From Ailurus styani (lineage: Eukaryota > Chordata > Mammalia > Carnivora > Ailuridae), in the NCBI GenBank assembly GCA_002007465.1, contig LNAC01000109.1, forward strand, positions 420,037 to 484,036: a DNA stretch of 64,000 bases, read 5' to 3'. Below the pieces are notes generated by a model, which worked only from the letters and a program-made list of their open reading frames with translations, had not been told where the DNA came from and did no database searches. Below, piece after piece: positions 1 through 10,565 of the stretch. Each line of letters begins with the position of its first letter. Position 1 is the stretch's first letter. A program made the position numbers and the translations under genes.

Positions 1-640
1 TAAGTGGATTGAGGTTTGATTTATGGCTCAGCATATGTCTATATTGGAACATGTTCCATGTACACTTAAGAAGAATGTATATTTTGCTGTTGATGGTTAG
101 AATGTTCTCCATATGTCTATTAGGTCTAGTTGGCTTCTTGTGTTGCTCAAGTCTTTCTAATTTTACATTGATCTTCTGCCTAGTTGTTATAACCAATGGG
201 AAATGATCATTATAAATACATATGTAACTAACAACTGAGCCCCAAAACACATGAAGCAAAACTGAGAGTTGGAGAGGTAGACAATTCAACATAAAAGTTA
301 GAGACTTTAATATTCCCATTTTCCCATTGATTTGTTTTACTAACCCAATATCTGGGACCTCTCAAAGACTAATTCTGTTACCTGCTTTCCCCACCCCCAG
401 TGTATAGGTCACACTTTCCTTTTTCTTTGCAAGTTTCATAATTTTGTTGTTGTCGAACACTGGACACTTTAAATAATATAGCAACTTTAGATACATATAT
501 CCCAAACTACTCTTCAGGGTTTGTTTACTTTTGTTCTTTGTGTGTTTATTTGTTTTTATGACATGACTGGACTATTTCAGTGAAATCTAGTCTGCCTTCA
601 GTGTACAACCTTTGAGCTAGTCTCAGTTACTAAAAATTTG
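1..640 (-). mobile_element. Old L1 (L1M-type) fragment, antisense, cut by window edge
   Basis: The plus strand reads like the reverse complement of old L1 ORF2 and the more 5' part: around 50-190 is the familiar stretch with CACTTAAGAAGAATGTATAT and TCTATTAGGTCTAGTTGG, and around 450-640 comes the segment with CGAACACTGGACACTTTAAA. The element is therefore on the minus strand, with its 3' side beyond the left edge. It is heavily decayed, and the short open frame at 9-206 is chance. Confidence 0.7.
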
Positions 641-964
641 TTAAATAAGTGAATGCATAAAATAGGTTTTTAAATTTCTCATTTTTAATCACTTTTTAGG
701 AGAAATATCTCTTCTAGATGGCATAAATTTTATTTTTACCCAAGTTGGAGAATTTTTTTGTTTAATATAAATTAAATGTTATTTTGAAGAGAGAGAGAAT
801 CTGTGTGTGCAAGTAAGAGATCAAATAAATGACACCAGTATGTCCTGTTCCACTTCTAAGAGCATCTGTCTTCCATTTAACATTAAGTTTTCATTAAACA
901 TTTCCTTTCCTCAAGGTGCACGTGGTTCAGCTTTTTTCAATGCATTATACCACCAGATGGAAAA
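641..964. other. No recognisable feature
   Basis: AT-rich sequence without an identifiable repeat or open frame. Confidence 0.4.
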
Positions 965-1165
965 CCTGCTTTAAATTCTGTCTCTCGAATTCACTGTGTG
1001 CCTGGGGCACTAGTTGATTTATCAGCAACATAGGCATAATAATATTTTCCCTTCCTGCCTTAAAAGAATTTTAGGTGTTAAAAATGATGTCATAAGTGTA
1101 TTTTGAAAGCGTTACAAAGATGTCCCCTGGTGAGGCACTGTTGCTGCTATTATTATTAATTAGGA
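965..1165 (+). mobile_element. MIR SINE relic
   Basis: Weak match to the MIR order: a degraded core around 980-1010, then CATAGGCATAATAATATTTT, the TGCCTTAAAAGAATTTTAGG segment and a decayed 3' end near 1130. Strongly diverged, as expected for this mammal-wide tRNA-derived SINE. Confidence 0.45.
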
Positions 1166-2684
1166 AGGGTTAGATGTTAAAATGGTGGTAATCATGCTCC
1201 TGGATCCTAATGTAAACAAATACATTTTGGAGAAAATATCTGTCAGGAAAGATCATGACTTCCATCTATAATTTGAATTCATGCCCATGCCTCTCCAGGG
1301 CCTAAATAAGCCATCCTTTAGGTATTATAGTTTTCTGCAACTTGGATGCAAGAAAGTGTAGTGGAAGAACACATGCTTTGAAACTAATTTGAAACTAAAT
1401 CTCAATGCTCCCAATTTCTTCTGTCTAATCTTTCCCAAATCTGCTTAATGCCAAAGAGTCTCAGTTTCATTCCCAACTACATGGGCACTGCAGGAAAGGT
1501 TAGGTGAAAAAAAAAAAACAAACCATCATCCTGGAAGATAGTCTGTGCTCTATGTTAATGTTAAGTACTCACCTCCCGAGCATTTTCCTTGGACCTTCCT
1601 CACGAGATGACCCATTCATTTCATTTTCAGGTTTTCTATGGCCCCTGGCATGGTTTACCTAAGAACAGTTAAGGAGGGATATCTGATCTGAGAGGTTGGT
1701 TGGATTTTATTGCATTCCCCTGATATCTCCATTGTGTCTATGAGAAAAACTAGTAGAGCACAGGACTCTAGGGAGGTGGCACTCTAGTAAGTAAGCATTG
1801 AAGAGAAAAATCGATTTGGAAGGGGCAACAATCAGGTGGGGCATACTGCGGGGGGGTCCCCTTGGCCATTGGAGATGACCTGGCCATATTTTGCACTTGG
1901 AAATAAGTTGGGGACGGACGGGAAGGATGGGACCCTAAGAGAGCAAGATAAGGATCCAGGAAATTTTTTTTTTTAAGTGAGTTTTGGGATTCATTGTCCT
2001 GGCATTGAAAGTGAGCACAGAGATCTGTACCAGTGCTCCCTATGAGGCATGCCATCAAGAGTGCGGCTTTGTGATTTTCTGCTGTGGGAATCATGTCTTG
2101 AAAAATTTTATCTACTAAGCGCAGTGCATTTAAGTAATTTATTAAGTAATTTATTTTCTGAGTTTTACTCCTCTAAGATATATCCACCTGCCAAAGAGAA
2201 TTTCTGCTTTTTATGAGATAAAAACCAAGTGACTTCTCCAAAAATGTGCTTGTCTTTTCTTCCTTGCTATGGCACCCACCCTGTCCTCTTTTTTGAGTTT
2301 TCCCCCTTTTAATTGATCCCCATCAAGGCTGTATTTATAGATGCATGGTGCTGGTGACCGACATTAAATTCCATTCTATTCCACTTGCCTGCCACTGGTG
2401 AGTAGTATGTGATCTACATCCCCAGTGCAGTCAGTCAGCTGGGTTACTGCACCCATGAGGCTTGTGTTGTCTGTCGTGGCCGGGGACTGCTCACTGCTGG
2501 CTTCTCAGTGAAGGCGATGCGTTCTACGTGTGTTAAATCATTATCAACACTGTCCCAGAAATGGCCATTTTATATTGTTCTGAGAAGAAAAAGAGTGTAT
2601 ATGGATTTGGAGAGCAGTGTGCCTTCTTTTACATAACACATTACATGGGAAGATACAGCCTTTGTAAATGGAAGTGGCAATTTA
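1166..2684. other. No recognisable feature
   Basis: I see no repeat family I can name and no convincing coding region. The 108-codon minus-strand frame at 1768-2094 has no recognisable motif. Confidence 0.4.
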
Positions 2685-2891
2685 GGGGCACCTGGGTGGC
2701 TCAATTGGTTGGGTGGCCGACTGGTGATTCTAGCTCAGGTCGTGAACTCAGGGTCCTGGGATAGAGCCCTGCAATGGGCTCTGCAATCAGTGGGCCGTCT
2801 GCTCCAGAATTCTCTTTCTCCATCTCCCTCTGCCCCTTCCCCTGGCTTGCATGGATTTTCTCTCTCTTAAAAAAAAATCTTTAAAAAAAAA
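2685..2891 (+). mobile_element. Can-SINE (tRNA-Lys-derived carnivore SINE)
   Basis: Head GGGGCACCTGGGTGGCTCAA at 2685, body with TCTGCTCC and a CT-rich block, tail ending in AAAAAAAAATCTTTAAAAAAAAA. The head keeps an A-box-like TGGCTCAATTGG. Somewhat diverged from the young consensus. No clear target-site duplication was found. Confidence 0.93.
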
Positions 2892-4375
2892 GGAGTTTCA
2901 GTTTATTCTGCAGCTCTCCAAAGGAAGCTGTACAAAATCACGTGGACTTTGGTGGGAAAATGAGGCCCCAGTTGTTTGTTTCTCTCAGCTAGTATTTGTC
3001 CACTAAAAAGGAAAAAGACCATCATTACAGAAAAAAAATGTTCTATTGGTCACTGCTTTCACTAGCTTTTGGCAAGTGGAGTCAAAATCTTTTATGAGTG
3101 GCTTCAACTTTGTCTCATCTTGGAGTTGTTTTTAACCAGGATGCAGAAAATACTAGATAGTGGGGTCTTGCATAAAGATTACTTATGCTCCTGAGACAAG
3201 ATCAAGTCTCTAGTTCCTCTTATTACCACTTTCATTGCCACATAATTCTTATTATTCATAGTAATAATGGTAATATGTATCACAGAGTGACTAAAGGATT
3301 CAGCGAAATTCCCAGGGTTGGGAAAAGGAAGAGCTGAAAGTAATCCAAGGTCTTCTTGATTTCAAAGCCCATATGCTACCATTTCTACCCTTTCTCCTAA
3401 CATTCTCTTCTACCTTAGTTTCTCTGTCTATCCAAGTTCCTAGGGCCTACTGGCCTATCCTTTCCCACTCAGCTGGGGTGATAATGCTCGAAGTCATAGT
3501 TGACAGTCCCATCCCCACCATTCCCTGGACACTGGGCATGGCTCACTTGGCTATTCTTGTAAACACCACCCTCTACAAACAGGTTTATTTTTTCAGCCTC
3601 ATTTTACCTTGTAAATATATGATTATAGCTACCTGTGATTAAATGTATACTAACTCTATGAGGCATAATATCAGGCATCCACTAACAGTCCACTTTTCTT
3701 TAGCAAAGCACCCCTTCATCATTCCCTCAGGGCCCGGTAGACCAGTTGATCATGTTATTCCATTCATGTGATCAAGGGTTTGGTACATGATCAAGTGAGG
3801 CCCATCAGGTTCTCCCAGGAATGGACACTGGGTGGTGGCGGAATTATCTAGATATACCTGAACTAAGACACTGGAATGGTATCACCTAGCAACACCAAGA
3901 GTTCCCATCCTGAAGTCCCCTGAAACACCATGGTTCCTGCCTTTCCTAAGGCCTGGTTTATCCACTGTTTGATTTTGTGACCCCAGCTACCCCAATTCCT
4001 CCCCGTAAATTCCCTTTATTACCTAAATTCACCAGAGTAGATCTGAGTGTGTGATATGCAGGTTCTTCAGTGAGTGACACAGAAGTTGGCTGAGGTTTGG
4101 GTTTGGCTCATGACAGGACTTATGAGGGTGTCCCAACGGTCTCTGAGCTTGAGGAAACTGCCATCTTGGAGAAGATATTGAATACCACCCCCGTTCCCTG
4201 TGGGTGCAGTATCTTTTCGATTGAGGTGTGAACAACATTTTGCAAAGAGTTGTTTTCACATTCTGAGGACAAGTCCTTTCATTTGGTCGTGGTTCTGTGT
4301 GGAGAGGCAGAGGACCCAAGTGATCTGAAAACTCAAGAATGTGAATCTCAGAAATAAAAGCAGTCAAGGGCATGG
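2892..4375. other. No recognisable feature
   Basis: Unique-looking sequence. The frames at 3373-3642 (plus) and 4029-4373 (minus, 114 codons) show no domain or motif. Confidence 0.4.
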
Positions 4376-4490
4376 GTCTTCTTTCAGAGTGATGAAAATG
4401 TTCTGGAGCTATTTAGCTGTGATGATTCACAACAGTGAATGTACTAAATGCCACTGAATTTTATACGCAAAATGGCTCAAATAATAAAGG
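4376..4490 (+). mobile_element. Old L1 3' terminus (L1M-type)
   Basis: Reads GAGTGATGAAAATGTTCTGG, then ATGCCACTGAATTTTATACG, ending in CAAATAATAAAGG. This is the order of an old L1 3' end in sense orientation, strongly 5'-truncated. Confidence 0.6.
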
Positions 4491-4790
4491 AAGAAAAGAG
4501 CATGCCATTTTGATTCAAACCCTTTTCTGAACTACCCTTAGTTTCATTGGGGAATTCATGTCAACAATAGAGATTCTTGTTGCCTACATGTTTTCACAGT
4601 CAAGCCCCTGCAGAAAATGATCATAATTTCTCAGAACACTTAGGTAAACTGGAGGGATCTGAGGATGCCTATAGGAGACTAAGAAAAAATTCATTTTATT
4701 TTCTTTATATTATGTGATTAGGAGAAAAAAATAGAAAATATTAGGTAAGATATTAAATATCAAATTTCTATGAAAATTTTCAAACACAAT

Positions 4791-5007
4791 CTTTAAACAT
4801 TTTTTTTATTTTTTTGAGAGAGAGGATTAGAGCAAGCAAGAGAGAGGGAGAGAGAGAGCCTGCACCAGCAGGAGGAGAGGCAAAGGGAGAGGGAGAAGCA
4901 GGCTCCCTGCTGATTAGGGAGCCAACATGGGGCTCGATCCCAGGGCTTCAGGATCATGACCTGAGCTGAAGGCAGACCCTTAACTGACTGAGCCACCCAG
5001 GTGCCCC
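4791..5007 (-). mobile_element. Can-SINE
   Basis: Minus-oriented: T-rich tail (4798-4814), GA-rich body, then AGGATCATGACCTGAGCTGA and the head complement TGAGCCACCCAGGTGCCCC ending at 5007. It lies just left of the long antisense L1M. No exact TSD was identified. Confidence 0.93.
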
Positions 5008-5353
5008 TCACATTTCTTTATGAGAAACTTGAGCATGCTTCTGTCCACAGAACATTTTGCATTCATCCCCAGCTTTACGGAAGATATAATTTCCATACAG
5101 TAAAATTCGCCTTTTTTAAATTAATAATAACAAGCTTTAGCAATTGTCTACACAACCAATACAATCAAGGTGTGGACATCTCCTTCATGTCCAAAAGTGC
5201 AGCGTGAAGTTTTCCATTCCTTTTCAGTTGATTTCCTAATCTGACTCCTGGCATGAGGGCACCGCTGATCTGAAATCTATCACTATAATGTTGTCTTTAC
5301 TGCAGTTCCATGTAAATTGTATCATACAGTGGCATTTTGTTTGACTTTTTCTT

Positions 5354-5555
5354 TTTTAAAAAAAGATTATTTATTTGAGGAGAGAGAAAGAACACATGGT
5401 GGGGAGGGGCAGGGGGAGAGAAAGAGAGAGGGAGAGGGAGAGAAGCAGAGTCCTTGCTGAGCAGGGAGCCCGATGTGGGGCTCAATCCCAGGACCCAGAG
5501 ACCATGACCTGAGCCAAAGGCAGACGCTTAACTGACTGAGCTTCCCAGGCACCCC
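5354..5555 (-). mobile_element. Can-SINE with perfect 12-bp TSD
   Basis: Minus-oriented SINE inside the antisense L1M. The duplication TGACTTTTTCTT occurs at 5342-5353 and 5556-5567 without mismatch. The tail is T-rich on the + strand and the head complement is slightly mutated (GAGCTTCCCAGGCACCCC). Confidence 0.95.
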
Positions 5556-6004
5556 TGACTTTTTCTTGTTTAGCCTAATGTTTTTAATACTGATCTGTGT
5601 TGCCATGTGTATCAATATTTTGTTCCTTTTTACCACTCAGTAGTATTCCATTGTATAGATATATAATAGTTAGATATTATTGATAGCATTTAGGGTGTTA
5701 CAAATAGCTGACTATTATCAATAAGGCTGCGGTGAACATTCCCGTACAAGTCTTTGTGTGGACATGTGTTTTTATTTATTTAGGTCTTCCTTTGTTTTTC
5801 CAGTGGGTTTGCCTAGTGATAGTAAATATGTGTTTAGCTTTGTAAGAAACCACTGAAGTGTTGTCCAGAGTGGCCGCAGCATTTCAGTGTCTGACTGGTC
5901 ATGGATGGGAATTCTAGTTGCTCCACATGCTTACCAACTTTTAGTGTAGCTAATATTTTTAATGTTAACCATTTTAGTACATGAGTAGTAGAATATCATA
6001 CTGG

Positions 6005-6214
6005 TTTTTTTTAATTTTTTAAAAAGATTTATTTATTTATTTGCGAGAGAGAGAGAGAACAAGGGGGAGGGACAAAAGGAGAGGGAGAGAGAATTCCAAG
6101 CAGACTGGGCTGACTGCGGAGCCCAAAGTGGAGCTTGACCTCACAACCCCAAGATCATGACCTGAGCCGAAGCCAAGTCAGCTGTTTAACCAGCTGCACC
6201 CCCCACGTGCTCCT
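6005..6214 (-). mobile_element. Can-SINE, diverged
   Basis: Tail complement TTTTTTAAAAAGATTTATTT, GA-rich body, AAGATCATGACCTGAGCCGA and a degraded head (GCACCCCCCACGTGCTCC). More substitutions than its neighbours, so an older copy within the L1M. Confidence 0.88.
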
Positions 6215-6369
6215 CATAGCAGTTTTAATTAGCACTTTCCTAATGAGAGGTGATGGTGAGCATCTTTTTGTGGCCTTTTTTTGCTATTGGCATATCCAAG
6301 AGTCTGAATAATTTGAATGTTTTTTTCTTGGGTTTTATTAACTTGTAAGATTTCCTTTAATAATTTGGA

Positions 6370-6600
6370 TATATGATCTTGTCATATATATGTGTACATA
6401 TTTATATAAAATGTATTTATATGAAGATATAGCTATATATGTATATATATAGACATAAAGATATTATATAAAGATGTATATATAAGCATATGCATACATT
6501 TATATATAATGATGTGTGTATATATATATGTAAGGATATATAGATATAAAAGACATATATATATCTTTGTCAGATGTATTAAACATCTGGTATGTTATAT
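6370..6600. repeat. AT-rich (TATA)-type low-complexity tract
   Basis: Interrupted TATATATG/ATATAA tract inside the L1M 3' UTR, with short pure runs separated by GT and AG interruptions. A decayed microsatellite. Confidence 0.8.
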
Positions 6601-6980
6601 ATGTATATTTGTGCTTTTAACTGTATCTTTCTAAAGAGCAAAAGTTCTTAATTTTGACGATGCCCATTTTATCAGTTTTTTCATGCTTTTGAATCTTTTT
6701 TAAAAATTTTTGCTCCAATCAGTGTCATCATAAAATTTCATTCTGTGCTTTCCTCCTAGAAATTATATAGTTTTGTGTCTAATGTTTTGCTCTATGATCC
6801 AGTTTGAATCAAGTTATTTGTATGATATCATAGGTCCTTTTTCCCCCATACTAATATCCAATTGTTTCAGCACATTTATTGAAAAGACCGAAGAATTCCC
6901 ACTGAGTGATTTTACTGCCTTCATCAGAAATCAACTGTCCATGTCTGTGTGGGGCTGTTTCTTGACCTTATCCTGTTAAT

Positions 6981-7174
6981 TTTTTAAAATTTATTTTATT
7001 TATTTATTTGAGAGGGAGAAAGAGCAGACAGAAGGGCAGAAGGAGAGAATATCAAGTAGACTCTGTGTTTAGCACAGAACCAGATGTGGGGCTTAAACTC
7101 AGAACCCTGAGATCATGACCTGAGTCAAAATCAAGAGTCCAATGCTTAACCAAGTGAGCCACCCATGTGCCCCA
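6981..7174 (-). mobile_element. Can-SINE, left half of a compound insertion
   Basis: T-rich tail directly after TCCTGTTAAT (6971-6980), GA-rich body, GAGATCATGACCTGAGTCAA and head complement GAGCCACCCATGTGCCCC ending at 7174. No TSD copy lies immediately right of it. The matching TCCTGTTAAT is at 7549-7558, beyond a microsatellite and a second SINE. Confidence 0.92.
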
Positions 7175-7346
7175 ATCATCATCATCATCTCCTCCTCCTC
7201 CTCCTCCTCCTCTTTCTTCTTCCTCCTCCTCCTCCTCCTCTTCTTCTTCTCCTCCTCCTCCTTCTTCCTCCTCCTCCTCCTCCTCCTCTTCTTCTTCTTC
7301 TTCTTCTTCTCCTCCTCTTCCTCCTCCTCCTCCTCCTTCTTCTTTG
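7175..7346. repeat. (TCC/TTC)n polypyrimidine microsatellite
   Basis: About 170 bases of alternating TCC and TTC triplets after a short ATC run. On the minus strand it is (GGA/GAA)n, consistent with expansion of an A- and GA-rich SINE tail. It creates meaningless frames of polyserine, polyleucine or polyproline. The pure polypurine/polypyrimidine tract could form triplex DNA. Confidence 0.95.
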
Positions 7347-7545
7347 ATTTATTTATTTATTTTTAGTGAGAGAGAGATAGAGTGTAGTGGGGGGGAGGGG
7401 CAGATGGAGAAGGAGAGAGAGAATCTCAAGCAGATTCCCCATTGAGCATGGAGCCTGATGCAGGGCTTGATCACAAGACCCTGAGATCATGACCTGAGCT
7501 GAAATCAAGAGTCAGACTCATCCAGCTGAGCCACCCAGGTGCCCC
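7347..7545 (-). mobile_element. Can-SINE, right half of a compound insertion
   Basis: GATTTATTTATTTATTTTTA tail complement, body, GAGATCATGACCTGAGCTGA and head complement GAGCCACCCAGGTGCCCC ending at 7545, three bases before TCCTGTTAAT (7549-7558). Confidence 0.93.
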
Positions 7546-7652
7546 ATGTCCTGTTAATCTTGATATCTACCTCCTTGCTAGTTCTACATTATTGTGATGG
7601 CAGTAAATTTGTAAGAATTATTAAAATTAGGAAATGTAAGTCAAATTCTTTT

Positions 7653-7768
7653 TTTTCAGTGTTTATTTAAGTAATCTCTATACCCAACAGGGGGCTCAAA
7701 CTCGAGTCGAGATCTTGAGTCAAGATCAAGGGTCGCATGGTCTTCCAGCTGAGCCAGCCAAGTACCCC
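7653..7768 (-). mobile_element. Short Can-SINE variant with perfect 19-bp TSD
   Basis: A 116-bp element lacking the usual GA-rich body: T run, TAAGTAATCTCTATACCCAA, GGGGCTCAAACTCGAGTC, then a tRNA-like head complement GAGCCAGCCAAGTACCCC. The 19-base TSD ATGTAAGTCAAATTCTTTT is identical at 7634-7652 and 7769-7787. Similar short copies lie at 41665, 56139 and 63866. Confidence 0.9.
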
Positions 7769-8227
7769 ATGTAAGTCAAATTCTTTTGACTACTGTAAGC
7801 CTTTGACTTTTCCATATGAATTTTTGAATCAACTTGTCAATTCTTCATTGAACCTGTTATTTTCATTATTAATTATTAAGATAATTTTGAATATATAGAC
7901 TCATTTGGGAAGAATTGTGGTCTTAGCAATACTTGAACTCTTGAAGCCAGCCATTCTTGGCTTATATTCCTCCATTATTTAGGTTATGTAGGCTTTCTTT
8001 AATTTTCCTAACATTGTCTTAAGTTTTTGGTATAAATGCGCACTTTTCATAAAATTTATTTGTGAGCATTTGACTTTGCCTGTCATTATAAATTGATATT
8101 TACTTCATTTTCCAGTTGTCCATCAACAGTGTAAAGAAATACAATTAATTTTTGTATTTTATCTTGGAAGATTTATGAATTCACTTATTAGTTCTTAGCA
8201 GCTTTTGAATGATCACTTAAGATTTTT

Positions 8228-8544
8228 TTTTATTTTTTTATTCTTNAGGGGTACAGGTCTGTGAATCATCAGGCTTACATCTTTCACAGCATTCACCAAA
8301 GCACAAACCCTCCCCAATATCCATAACCCATCCACCCTATCCCTACCCTCCCACCCCCCAGTAACCCTCAGTTTGTTTTGTGAGATTAGGAGTCTCTTAT
8401 GGTTTGTCTCCTTCCCCATCCCATCTTGTTTCATTATTTTTCCCTCCCTACCCCCCACGACCCTCATCCCTGACTCTCAAGTGAAATAAGTCAATCAGAG
8501 AAAGACAATTATCATATGATTTCTCTGATATGAGGAACTTGAGA
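8228..8544 (-). mobile_element. Young 5'-truncated L1 with probable 5' inversion
   Basis: Antisense carnivore L1 3' end from the tail (T-rich, with one N at 8246) through GGGGTACAGGTCTGTGAATC to about 8480. Beyond that, AGTGAAATAAGTCAATCAGA (about 8483-8544) is L1 3' UTR sequence in the opposite (sense) orientation. A 16-bp TSD, ATCACTTAAGATTTTT, is at 8212-8227 and 8545-8560. The inverted 5' segment inside one TSD pair is the usual product of twin priming. It is about 98% identical by eye to the fragment at 42093 over some 155 bases. Confidence 0.85.
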
Positions 8545-8617
8545 ATCACTTAAGATTTTTAAGGCATGTCGTGTCATTTCCAATACAGATTTGCTTCTTT
8601 CTTTCCAAACTGAGTGC

Positions 8618-9100
8618 TTAACACATGTTTTCCTTGCCTATGTCAGTAGTTAAAACATTTATCACAATGTGGAGTAGAAGTAATGATAACATCCTTGCCT
8701 TGTTCCTGCTTTTCAAGTAGAAACTGTTTGATCCTTCAACATTGAGTATGAAACTAGCTCTTGAGATTTTCACAGATGCCCTTTGCCAGATTAAGGGAAT
8801 TTCCACGGATTTATGCTTTCTGAGAGTTTATGTTTCTTTTTCAAACATTTTCTCTGCATCTGTTGACATGCTCACATGTTTTTTCTTCCTATATTCCACT
8901 GATACTGTGAATCATGTTGATTCATTTTCAGATGTCACACCAACCTTACATTCTGGTATAAACCCTTCTTGGTCAAAATTTATTATCCTTTTATATATCA
9001 CCAGACTCCATTTGCTAAAATATTATGGGGTTTTCCCATCTATTTTATGACAGATGTATGTAGATATACATTGTTACTTTGTGATACATTTGTCTGGTTT
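8618..9100 (-). pseudogene. Decayed L1 ORF2 (reverse-transcriptase region) remnant
   Basis: Part of the long L1M. The minus-strand frame at 8618-8806 contains RNKARM, the same short string seen just upstream of the reverse-transcriptase FADD motif in the L1 remnant at 56965-57219. The + strand at 8860-9040 (GTTGACATGCTCACATG, ACACCAACCTTACATTCTGG) corresponds to the adjoining ORF2 part. Stops and frame breaks throughout; no function. Confidence 0.6.
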
Positions 9101-9683
9101 TGTTAGTGTAACGCTGGCTTAAAAAATGAGTTGGGAAGTAATGCCACTCTTTTCTGAAAGATCCTAAGAATTAGTATCATTTCTTTCTTATATATTTGCT
9201 AGTTAACACATTCACCAGTGAACACCTTGAATTTTCCTTGCAGAAAGCTATCAATTATAAAGTACATTTATTTAATATATATAATGCTATTCAAGTTCAC
9301 AGTTCTGCTCAGGGTCAGTTTTGGTAATTTGTATTTGTCAAGAAATTTGTTTCTATAACCCTAACTTGTTAAATTTATTGCCACACTGTTGTTCATAATA
9401 TTCCTTTATTTTCCTTTTAATGTTGCAAAATTTATAGTGACATCTCTCTTATTTGTGACATTGGTAACTTGTGTTCTCTCTCCCTTTCTCTCTCTCTCTC
9501 AACAACCAGGTAGAGGCTTTTCAATTTCATTAAACTTCTCAAAGGATCAACTTTGGGTTTCATTGATTTTCGTATTGTTTGTCATTTAAAAATATTGCCA
9601 ATTTCTTCTCTCTTGTTAATTCTTTCCTTCTGCTTATCTTGGGTATTATTTTCTCTGTATTTATTTTATTTTATTTTTATTTT

Positions 9684-9879
9684 TTTAAGATTTTATTTAT
9701 TTATTTGACAGAGAGAGAGAAAGCACAAGCAGGAGGAACAGTAGGCAGAGGGAGAGGGAGAAGCAGGCTCCCCACTGAGCAAGGAGTCTGATGCGGGGCT
9801 CAATCCCAGGAAACTGGGATCATGACCTGAGCTGAAGGCAGATACTTAACTGACTGAGCCACCCAGTGCCCCCCCCCCA
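9684..9879 (-). mobile_element. Can-SINE
   Basis: TTTTTTTAAGATTTTATTTA tail complement, GACAGAGAGAGAGAAAGCAC body, GGGATCATGACCTGAGCTGA, head complement GAGCCACCCAGTGCCCCC running into a C run. Inside the antisense L1M. Confidence 0.92.
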
Positions 9880-10362
9880 TTTTTAATTTTACACTGGAAG
9901 CTTAGAGAATTGACTTTAGGGCTTTCTTCTTTTCTAGAAATTTGAAGCTATATTCTCTAAAGAATAAAAGCTATGTCTCTAAAGTAAACACTACTTTACC
10001 TGTATCTCTCAAATTTTTGTACATTGAATTATTTTTTGGCCCAAACATTTCTAGTTTCTTTTTAAAGTTTTTGAGACAAGGATTATTTAGAAGTATGTTT
10101 TTTAGTTTTTCTAATTTTTGGAGCTCTCTAGATGCTTTATTGTTACTGATTTAATTTAATTCCATTTTGGTTAGATAGCCTATTTGTATGATTTCAATAT
10201 TTTAAAAATTATTTGGGTTTGTCTCATGGCCCAGTATGTGGTCTAGCAACCAAGCCATATGCCTGTGTCTTCTGTAGTTGTTGGGTGTAGTGTCCTGTTG
10301 ATATCAATTAAGTCAACGTAATTGATAATTTAATTATTGATATGGTTAAGTATGGGTTTGCC

Positions 10363-10565
10363 TTTATTTATTAATTTGTTTTTTGGAGAGAGAGAGCAGG
10401 AGCAGTGGGGGAGGGGCAGAAGGAGAGGGGGAGAGAGAGAATCTCAAGCAGGCTCCATGCCCAGCACAGACCCTGATGTGGGGCTAGATCTCATGATCCT
10501 GAGATCATGACCTGAGCAGAAATCAAGAGTCAGTTGCCCAACTGACTGAGCCACCCAGAGGTCTG
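10363..10565 (-). mobile_element. Can-SINE with 10-bp TSD
   Basis: Minus-oriented copy in the L1M. TSD TGGGTTTGCC at 10353-10362 and 10566-10575. The head complement ends in a mutated CACCCAGAGGTC. Confidence 0.9.

Noticed and set aside
7142..7445. Frames encoding long polyserine, polyleucine or polyproline
   Set aside because: All three frames of the (TCC/TTC)n microsatellite are open by composition alone; there is no gene.
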